6,504 nt of DNA from contig CAJOKY010000134.1 in the NCBI GenBank assembly GCA_905235425.1, positions 1 through 6,504 on the forward strand, written 5' to 3'. Positions 1-4,402 of this stretch are shown here, one piece after another. How positions within the stretch are numbered: position 1 is the first letter of the stretch; each line of letters begins with the position of its first letter. The DNA is from an uncultured Selenomonadaceae bacterium. GTDB lineage: Bacteria; Bacillota; Negativicutes; Selenomonadales; Selenomonadaceae. The translations under genes and the position numbers were made by a program. The notes under the pieces were generated by a model. It had not been told where the DNA came from and searched no databases. It saw nothing but the letters and a program-made list of their open reading frames with translations.

Positions 1-51
1 GGCGCCTTTTATATCTGCGTTATTCTCTTCCATTAACGGTTCTATTGGCAT
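1..51 (-). CDS. N-terminal fragment of an unidentified protein, cut by the window edge
   Basis: A minus-strand reading frame opens with ATG at 51-49 and continues without a stop to base 1. It gives 17 residues beginning MPIEPLMEENNADIKG. An in-frame TAG lies two codons upstream, so the start cannot be further out. A purine-rich GAAGGG at 65-70 could serve as ribosome binding site, although its 13-base spacing is long. A second in-frame ATG at 33 is an alternative start. A well-formed promoter sits directly upstream, which is the main reason to call this a gene. I do not recognise the family from 17 residues. gpsA often follows plsY in Bacillota, but this N-terminus lacks the glycine-rich nucleotide-binding start expected of GpsA. 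Confidence 0.5.
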   Translation of the reverse strand, partial: MPIEPLMEENNADIKGA

Positions 52-87
52 ATGCGCCTACCGACCCTTCTATATTTTAATTTTGTC

Positions 88-116
88 ATTATAGTTGAAA
101 AAAGTTTTTTTAGCAA
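88..116 (-). promoter_or_regulatory. Sigma-70-type promoter for the leftmost partial gene
   Basis: On the minus strand TTGCTA (116-111) is followed after exactly 17 bases by TATAAT (93-88), a perfect -10 hexamer. Transcription would start near 81, giving a leader of about 30 bases before the ATG at 51. The surroundings are A/T-rich and lie just downstream, on this strand, of the heptamer block at 129-244. The leftmost gene is therefore probably transcribed independently of plsY. Confidence 0.65.
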
Positions 117-128
117 TATTTTTAATCT

Positions 129-244
129 TAGAGGGTAGAGAGTAGATTGTAGAGAGTAGAGAGTAGATTGTAGGAAACCTACCCTCTACCTCCTAACCCC
201 TACTATCTACCTCCTACCCTCTACTTTCTACCCCCTAAAACCTA
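129..244. repeat. Heptamer array A, inverted (TAG arm then CTA arm)
   Basis: On the plus strand TAG occurs at 129, 136, 143, 150, 157, 164 and 171, exactly every 7 bases. The four following bases are mostly AGAG or ATTG. After a 3-base turn (GTAGG-AAA-CCTAC, 170-182) the complementary triplet CTA occurs at 179, 186, 193, 200, 207, 214, 221, 228, 235 and 242, again exactly every 7. The two arms form a large imperfect hairpin. The CTA at 235-237 is the TAG stop codon of plsY, and the unit at 242 lies inside plsY coding sequence. The block fills the space between plsY and the promoter of the next gene. No U-tract typical of an intrinsic terminator follows on the minus strand, though the structure could still impede transcription. 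Confidence 0.9.
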
Positions 245-810
245 TTTTCTTTGCCGCGCAGAAGTCGCGAAATATTTTCACGATGCCGAATGATTATGAA
301 AAACGCCGTCGCCATACCGAAAATTATAAACTCAATAGGTGCGTCGAAGAAATACGCCATAATCGGAGTGAGTGCCGCCGCAATGATTGAGGCAAGTGAT
401 ACATAGCGTGTCACTAAAAAAATTACAAGCCACGTTGCAAAGACTATCGCCGTAACCTGCGGCATCATAACCGTAATGACGCCTAAGCCCGTAGCTACGC
501 CCTTGCCGCCGCGCAGTTTTAAAAATATGCTGAATGTATGACCGAGTATCGCCAAAAGTCCCGCCAATACCATAATTGTTTCGTCGCCAACAAAATATTT
601 CGCCAGCTTTACGCAGATAGCGCCTTTCAAAAAATCCAGCAGAAAAATTAAAATACCTGCCTTCGCGCCGAGTACGCGCCATGCATTTGTTGCACCGATA
701 TTTTTACTGCCGAATTGCCGTAAATCTTTATGCCAAAACAGCTTGCCGAAAATTAAGCCGTTCGGTATTGAACCCAAAAGGTAGCTGAAAATTAAAAGCC
801 CAGCCGTCAT
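235..810 (-). CDS. plsY: Glycerol-3-phosphate acyltransferase PlsY
   Basis: PlsY is an integral membrane enzyme that transfers an acyl group from acyl-phosphate (made by PlsX) to the sn-1 position of glycerol-3-phosphate, the first step of phospholipid synthesis in most bacteria. The 191-residue product has the usual family length and is strongly hydrophobic throughout. The three family motifs are present: GSKNIGATN (34-42), GHTFSIF with KLRGGKGVATG (90-108), and RHRENISRLLRGKE (175-188) at the cytoplasmic C-terminus. The N-terminal LLGSIPNG (11-18) is also typical. The start is ATG at 810-808; an in-frame TAA lies four codons upstream, so no longer form exists. No ribosome binding site precedes this start, because heptamer repeats run directly up to it. 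The TAG stop is itself a heptamer unit. It lies downstream of der on the same strand with 291 bases between. Confidence 0.96.
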   Translation of the reverse strand: MTAGLLIFSYLLGSIPNGLIFGKLFWHKDLRQFGSKNIGATNAWRVLGAKAGILIFLLDFLKGAICVKLAKYFVGDETIMVLAGLLAILGHTFSIFLKLRGGKGVATGLGVITVMMPQVTAIVFATWLVIFLVTRYVSLASIIAAALTPIMAYFFDAPIEFIIFGMATAFFIIIRHRENISRLLRGKENRF

Positions 811-813
811 GTT

Positions 814-880
814 TAGGGATTAGGGAGCAGGGATTAGGGATTAGGTTTTATGTATAAAAATTCCTAAGCCATCCCCCTAA
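814..880. repeat. Heptamer array B, short, with a degenerate second arm
   Basis: Plus-strand units start at 814 (TAGGGAT), 821 (TAGGGAG), 828 (CAGGGAT), 835 (TAGGGAT) and 842 (TAGG), in perfect 7-base register. An A/T hairpin centre follows (TTTTA-TGTA-TAAAA, 846-859). A decayed second arm then carries CTA at 864 and 877, the latter off register by one base. On the minus strand this block separates a perfect Shine-Dalgarno sequence (888-895) from the plsY start codon. The first three units and the next TAG are identical to those of array C at 902-925, indicating recent duplication or a shared source. Confidence 0.85.
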
Positions 881-887
881 TCTTACG

Positions 888-895
888 CCTCCTTT
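888..895 (-). promoter_or_regulatory. Displaced strong Shine-Dalgarno sequence upstream of plsY
   Basis: The minus strand reads AAAGGAGG here, fully complementary to the anti-Shine-Dalgarno end of 16S rRNA. No start codon at normal spacing opens a reading frame: the nearest ATG, 15 bases on at 872-870, meets TAG after one codon. The next real start is plsY at 810, about 77 bases downstream, with heptamer array B between. I infer that this was the plsY ribosome binding site before the array arose or was inserted. It may still work if the array folds into a hairpin that shortens the distance. Confidence 0.5.
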
Positions 896-901
896 ATTCA
901 A

Positions 902-968
902 TAGGGATTAGGGAGCAGGGATTAGATACTACTCACTATTCACTACTTACTACTCACTACTTACTAAA
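902..968. repeat. Heptamer array C (TAGGGAK arm, then CTACTYA arm)
   Basis: YAG units start at 902, 909, 916 (CAG) and 923. They are followed without a gap by CTA units at 929, 936, 943, 950, 957 and 964, all at 7-base spacing within each arm. The second arm uses the tetranucleotides CTCA, TTCA and CTTA after CT/CTA, which differ from those in arrays A and D. The TAG/CTA triplets are complementary between the arms but the tetranucleotides mostly are not. This block therefore shows conserved register and triplet without a perfect palindrome. Confidence 0.87.
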
Positions 969-1125
969 CAGGGATTAGGGAGCAGGGAGTAGATTGTAGA
1001 GAGCAGATTGTAGAGAGTAGATTGTAGGGAGTAGAGAGTAGGTTGTCGTTCCTACTTTCTACCCTCTACCCTCTACCCTCTACCTCCTACCTTCTTAATT
1101 CTTAATTCCTAATTCCTAATTCCTC
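969..1125. repeat. Heptamer array D, longest, forming a long hairpin and entering der
   Basis: Eleven YAG units start at 969, 976, 983, 990, 997, 1004, 1011, 1018, 1025, 1032 and 1039, with CAG at 969, 983 and 1004. The second arm has CTA at 1052, 1059, 1066, 1073, 1080 and 1087, CTT at 1094 and 1101, then CTA at 1109 and 1116 after a one-base slip. Around the centre (GTAGG 1038-1042, 8-base loop, CCTAC 1051-1055), bases 1010-1042 face 1051-1083 with 27 Watson-Crick pairs, two G-T pairs and four mismatches. The right end overlaps the last codons and stop of der. It lies in the der-plsY intergenic region, so it would be a large stem in any joint transcript. Confidence 0.9.
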
Positions 1126-2442
1126 TTCTTCATTGCGCTTGCGAATAACAAACTTAAGCGGCGTACCTTCAAAGCCGTAACTTTCACGCAAGCGATTTTC
1201 TAAAAATCTCAAGTACGAAAAATGCACAAGCTCAGGATCGTTTACAAAAAGTACAAAACGCGGCGGACAAATATCAGCTTGTGTCACGAACAAAATTTTT
1301 AACTGCTTGCCCTTCTTCGTAGGCGGCGGGTTGACAGCTACGGCGTCGCGAATCAATTCATTTAACACGCTTGTCTGTATGCGCATTGACTGTTGCTCTG
1401 CTACAAATTTTACCAATTCCGTAACACGATTGACGCGCTGTCCTGTCAAGGCGCTGGCATAAAGTACCGGCGCATATTGCAGAAAACCTAAATCCTTGCG
1501 TAAATCATCTGTAAACCGATTAGTCGATCTGTCATGCTTATTTGGAAAAATATCCCACTTGTTGACGACGATAACGCAACCTTTACCGGATTCATGCGCA
1601 TAGCCGGCAATTTTTTTATCCTGCTCCGTAACTCCTACCGGCGCTTCAATAAGCATTAAAACAACATCTGCGCGATCAATGGCGCGTAAAGACCTCATAA
1701 CGCTGTAACGTTCAACCGGCGCGTCGATTTTAGCTTTACGCCGCATTCCCGCCGTATCAATCAGCGTAAATTTTATATCGTCCTTGAAAAAATGCGTATC
1801 AATCGCGTCGCGCGTCGTACCCGGTATGTCGCTGACTATAACGCGGTCTTCGCCTAAAAGCGCGTTGACAAGTGACGACTTGCCGACGTTGGGGCGTCCG
1901 ATAACCGCAATTCTTATTTCGTCATCTTCGTGTACGTCTTTTTCAAATTTAGGAAAATGTTCAGTCACGGCGTCAAGTAAATCACCTAAATTCAGTGCGT
2001 TGCTGGCAGAAATGCCAATAGGCGTGCCGATACCTAAGTTATAAAATTCGTAAGTGTTCACGTCCAACTGAATGCTGTCAATTTTGTTCACGGCAACAAT
2101 TACCGGCTTTTTAGTGCCGCGCAGAATCTTTGCAATTTCTTCGTCCGACGCGGTTATACCTGCGCGACCGTCAACTACAAAAACAATAACGTCCGCCTCT
2201 TCAATCGCGATATCGGCTTGGGCGCGTATGTCATTTAAAATTTTATCCTTCGACAAAATTTCAATGCCGCCTGTATCAATCAGCGTAAATTCATGATCAA
2301 GCCATACCGCGTCCATATAAATTCTGTCGCGCGTAACGCCCGGCATATCGTCAACTATCGACATACGCTTTTTTCCAATCTGATTGAAAAGCGTAGATTT
2401 GCCGACGTTCGGTCGCCCGACTATTGCTACAATAGGTTTCAC
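1102..2442 (-). CDS. der: Ribosome-assembly GTPase Der (EngA), GTG start
   Basis: Der is an essential tandem GTPase that acts in maturation of the 50S ribosomal subunit. The 446-residue product has the full layout. The first G domain shows GRPNVGKST (9-17), DTGG (56-59) and NKID (119-122). The second shows GRPNVGKSS (182-190), DTAG (229-232) and NKWD (294-297). A C-terminal KH-like domain spans about 352-438. I place the start at GTG 2442-2440, giving VKPIVAIVGRPN, the usual Der N-terminus, with a GAGAGGG ribosome binding site just upstream. An open frame continues up to a TTG at 2538, but those 32 residues do not resemble Der and lack a ribosome binding site. The C-terminal tail after the KH domain (EEEELGIRN) is unusual: its last residues and stop are encoded by heptamer repeats of array D. 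Confidence 0.96.
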   Translation of the reverse strand: MKPIVAIVGRPNVGKSTLFNQIGKKRMSIVDDMPGVTRDRIYMDAVWLDHEFTLIDTGGIEILSKDKILNDIRAQADIAIEEADVIVFVVDGRAGITASDEEIAKILRGTKKPVIVAVNKIDSIQLDVNTYEFYNLGIGTPIGISASNALNLGDLLDAVTEHFPKFEKDVHEDDEIRIAVIGRPNVGKSSLVNALLGEDRVIVSDIPGTTRDAIDTHFFKDDIKFTLIDTAGMRRKAKIDAPVERYSVMRSLRAIDRADVVLMLIEAPVGVTEQDKKIAGYAHESGKGCVIVVNKWDIFPNKHDRSTNRFTDDLRKDLGFLQYAPVLYASALTGQRVNRVTELVKFVAEQQSMRIQTSVLNELIRDAVAVNPPPTKKGKQLKILFVTQADICPPRFVLFVNDPELVHFSYLRFLENRLRESYGFEGTPLKFVIRKRNEEEELGIRN

Positions 2443-2602
2443 AAAATCCCTCTCTCTACTAAAACGTATTTTTAAATTCAAAAAGACGGCGCGGATATAC
2501 CTTGAGCTGCGTACGATAACGCCAAAATTTTGCGCCAAAAGAAAGCAGTTACACTTAAGTTAAACTAAAAATTTTTATTCGGTTGAAATTTACCAACAGC
2601 CT

Positions 2603-3931
2603 CTAAAAATTCAGCGCCTTTGAATACGCCGCCAATGCCTCCGCCTTTCTGCCTGTCTCACGATAAACTTTAGCCTGCAACAAATAAAAATTCGCGTCAA
2701 GCGGTACATTAAGCGCCGTTATGAAGTTCAAATAATTTACGCACTGTTCAAACTGACTTGTATCGTACAAACGCTGTGCAACGAAAAATAACATATCCTT
2801 CACGGAATTTTTAAATTGCGGAATGACAAGGCGTCCTGACTTTAACAATTGGTCTGCAAGCGAACAAATTTTCATAACCTGCTGAATCTCCAATCCCGCT
2901 ACGGCAGAAGGCAACGTACCTTGAATTGATACTGACAAAAGTTCGGCGGCAAGCGTTGAATTTTTTGACAAAACCATTTCAAAAATTTTTACAAGATCAT
3001 TGCCGTAACCGTTTAAGTCATTGCCGAAAAGATATCGCGTAAAAAGTTTGTGCGCGTCGTCAAGCTTGTCGGCATGAAGTGCGAAGGTAAGCTGTTCAAA
3101 AATACTGCGCGTATCAGTGCAAGCATCATTCGGCTTAAAATCTTTGTCACGATAAATTTTATCTACAAGCTCCACAAAAACAGGGTATCTGTCATATTGG
3201 TGAACTACCGCCGGAGCGCCGCTATCTCCACGCAGAATTTTATTGTTTTGAATTTGTATAGGATTAACCGCGTGAAACAGTCCCGACGTTAAAATAAAGC
3301 CGCTTTCACAATCGCTTTCAATAAAGTTCTCAATGTCAAGCTGATTTTCATATACAAGATAATTTAAAGTCGCTTGATCATCGCCTAACTGAGAATTGGG
3401 CTTTGCAATGACAGCCATTTTGTCAGCTAAAATTTTAACTTCGTTTAGCGTACCTGCAATGGTTCCCGCGCAGATTATTTTTTTGTCGCCTAATTTTTCG
3501 GCTACGTCACTGCCAAATAAATGTGCCATACAATCATAGGTTAGAGTTTCCTTTTCATTTTTAATATTTTCCTGCTCCGTCGCGCAAAAAAGATAATTTG
3601 GAATTTCAGCTAACTTTGTAAATAAATTTCCTTGAAAAATTACGTCGCGCACGTCCGTCAAAAATATCTGCCTGTAATTTCCGCCGTACCTTTCCAAAAA
3701 TATTTTGTACATTATCCAACGAGAATTTACTATATTAAAATTTTTCAGCTCGGCGGGTATCTGTACCAATAAGACACCTTCGCCGATTAATGCGTTACGC
3801 GTAAAATTTGAAATATTATCGATAAATAAAACTATGTCTGTATTTTCGCAGTGCTTTTTGCAGGAACGAATGAACGGCTCAACAGTGTACCAATCATAAT
3901 TCGCGGCAGTACCCATTACCAAATTTTTCAT
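2603..3931 (-). CDS. Glycosyltransferase-like protein with C-terminal TPR region
   Basis: This 442-residue protein has no signal peptide or membrane segment and should be cytoplasmic. The N-terminal part (about 1-260) resembles a GT-A-fold nucleotide-sugar transferase. It has an opening beta strand (KNLVMGTAANYDWYTVEPF), the pattern RWIMYKIFLERYGGNYRQIFLTDVRD (71-96) in which DVRD at 93-96 could be the metal-binding DxD-like motif, ICAGTIAGT (153-161) and GDDQATLNYLVY (183-194), plus PAVVHQYDRYP (240-250). Residues about 380-442 form helical repeats, the last (413-442) a clear TPR with YRETGRKAEALAAYSKAL. Start ATG at 3931 has an AAGGGG ribosome binding site 10 bases upstream and its own promoter. 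Sugar donor and acceptor cannot be read from the sequence. Glycan, surface polymer or protein glycosylation are possible. It lies 160 bases upstream of der with no obvious functional link. Confidence 0.65.
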   Translation of the reverse strand: MKNLVMGTAANYDWYTVEPFIRSCKKHCENTDIVLFIDNISNFTRNALIGEGVLLVQIPAELKNFNIVNSRWIMYKIFLERYGGNYRQIFLTDVRDVIFQGNLFTKLAEIPNYLFCATEQENIKNEKETLTYDCMAHLFGSDVAEKLGDKKIICAGTIAGTLNEVKILADKMAVIAKPNSQLGDDQATLNYLVYENQLDIENFIESDCESGFILTSGLFHAVNPIQIQNNKILRGDSGAPAVVHQYDRYPVFVELVDKIYRDKDFKPNDACTDTRSIFEQLTFALHADKLDDAHKLFTRYLFGNDLNGYGNDLVKIFEMVLSKNSTLAAELLSVSIQGTLPSAVAGLEIQQVMKICSLADQLLKSGRLVIPQFKNSVKDMLFFVAQRLYDTSQFEQCVNYLNFITALNVPLDANFYLLQAKVYRETGRKAEALAAYSKALNF

Positions 3932-3941
3932 AAAAATTTTT

Positions 3942-3949
3942 ACCCCTTC
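3942..3949 (-). promoter_or_regulatory. Ribosome binding site of the glycosyltransferase-like gene
   Basis: The minus strand reads GAAGGGGT here, ten bases before the ATG at 3931. It fixes the start of the glycosyltransferase-like gene; no other in-frame start nearby has such a signal. Confidence 0.7.
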
Positions 3950-3967
3950 AAAATAAAAATTTCTTAG

Positions 3968-4012
3968 TCAGTATTGAATAAAACTGAAAAATTTTATCAA
4001 ATCATATACTGA
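3968..4012. promoter_or_regulatory. Inverted repeat TCAGTAT/ATACTGA around the minus-strand promoter
   Basis: A perfect 7-base inverted repeat, TCAGTAT at 3968-3974 and ATACTGA at 4006-4012, is separated by 31 bases. One arm lies between the -35 and -10 elements of the glycosyltransferase promoter and the other just downstream of its expected start site. It could be a pair of operator half-sites or a leader structure. In such A/T-rich sequence a chance match is possible, so confidence is low. Confidence 0.3.
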
Positions 4013-4019
4013 TTTTCAA
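3991..4019 (-). promoter_or_regulatory. Promoter of the glycosyltransferase-like gene
   Basis: On the minus strand TTGAAA (4019-4014) and TAAAAT (3996-3991) are separated by exactly 17 bases. Transcription would start near 3985, leaving a leader of just over 50 A/T-rich bases before the ATG at 3931. It is divergent from the feo promoter about 80 bases away. Confidence 0.6.
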
Positions 4020-4098
4020 CACGTGCCGAAAGTTTATTTGTACGCTTTAATTATCAATGATTCTTTGCAATGGCGGTGATGTTTCAGGAAAAAAACAT

Positions 4099-4127
4099 TT
4101 GACAGAATTATTTTTAAGTAATAAAAT
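4099..4127 (+). promoter_or_regulatory. Promoter of the feoAB operon
   Basis: A consensus TTGACA (4099-4104) is followed after exactly 17 bases by TAAAAT (4122-4127). Transcription would start near 4134, giving a leader of about 33 bases. The heptamer ATTATCA at 4126-4132 overlaps the -10 region and matches one arm of the Fur 7-1-7 consensus; the same heptamer occurs at 4050-4056. The facing arm at 4118-4124 matches poorly, so iron-dependent repression is plausible from the gene content but only weakly supported by the site. Confidence 0.75.
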
Positions 4128-4151
4128 TATCAAAAGAAAAAAGTTTTCAAG

Positions 4152-4158
4152 AAGGAGG
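4152..4158 (+). promoter_or_regulatory. Ribosome binding site of feoA
   Basis: AAGGAGG, eight bases before the feoA ATG at 4167, is a near-perfect Shine-Dalgarno sequence and confirms the start. Confidence 0.9.
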
Positions 4159-4166
4159 CATTATAA

Positions 4167-4385
4167 ATGACTTTGGCAGATGCAAAAGTCGGTATGACGG
4201 TACGTATTGAATCAGTTGAAGAATCACCAATGAAAACAAGACTTATGGCGATGGGGTTAATTCCCAACACGAAGGCAGAAATTTTACAGTCAGCGCCTTT
4301 GGGAGACCCTATCGCTATTCGTTTGCGTGCGTATAATTTGGCATTGCGCAAGGACGATGCGAAATTGATACAAGTCAGTTTATAA
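4167..4385 (+). CDS. feoA: FeoA, small SH3-like cytoplasmic protein of ferrous iron uptake
   Basis: FeoA is a small cytoplasmic protein needed for full activity of the FeoB ferrous iron transporter, with which it is thought to interact. The 72-residue product has the family length and pattern: L-ADAKVGMTVRIESVEES at the start, MKTRLMAMGLIPNTKAEILQ (22-41) in the middle, and GDPIAIRLRAYNLALRKDDAKLIQV at the end, which corresponds to the SH3-like beta barrel. It is the first gene of the operon, directly behind a strong promoter and ribosome binding site. Its TAA (4383-4385) shares one base with an ATG at 4385 that could be an upstream feoB start, so the two genes are tightly coupled. Confidence 0.95.
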   Translation: MTLADAKVGMTVRIESVEESPMKTRLMAMGLIPNTKAEILQSAPLGDPIAIRLRAYNLALRKDDAKLIQVSL

Positions 4386-4387
4386 TG

Positions 4388-4394
4388 AAAGGAG
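4388..4394 (+). promoter_or_regulatory. Ribosome binding site deciding the feoB start
   Basis: AAAGGAG lies 8 bases before the ATG at 4403, favouring this over the ATG at 4385. The latter's only possible ribosome binding site would be within the end of feoA, where none is seen. Confidence 0.8.
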
Positions 4395-4402
4395 TTGATT
4401 TA

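Noticed and set aside
129..1125. CRISPR array.
   Set aside because: Units are 7 bases with no 25-35 base repeat and spacer alternation, and arms are inverted.
129..1125. Telomere-like TTAGGG repeats.
   Set aside because: TTAGGG appears only as part of TAGGGAT/TAGGGAG heptamers; the period is 7, not 6, and other blocks lack it.
2451..2460. Single heptamer-like TAGAGAG next to the der ribosome binding site.
   Set aside because: It is one unit without a neighbour in register, and a purine-rich ribosome binding site can match it by chance.
2443..2538. 32-residue N-terminal extension of Der from a TTG at 2538.
   Set aside because: The extension does not resemble Der, has no ribosome binding site, and a GTG at 2442 with GAGAGGG gives the canonical N-terminus.
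2539..2602. Possible intrinsic terminator after the glycosyltransferase-like gene (GTTG/CAAC hairpin followed by A/U-rich sequence).
   Set aside because: The stem is only 4 base pairs and the tail is mixed A and U, so it is not a convincing terminator.
4057..4170. Plus-strand reading frame of 37 codons starting ATG at 4057, with TGA overlapping the feoA ATG.
   Set aside because: It has no ribosome binding site, and its body contains the consensus feo promoter and the feoA Shine-Dalgarno sequence, which reads as an arginine-rich end. Coding use is very unlikely.
4385..4402. feoB start at ATG 4385, overlapping the feoA stop.
   Set aside because: AAAGGAG at 4388-4394 lies inside this extension and is ideally spaced for the ATG at 4403.
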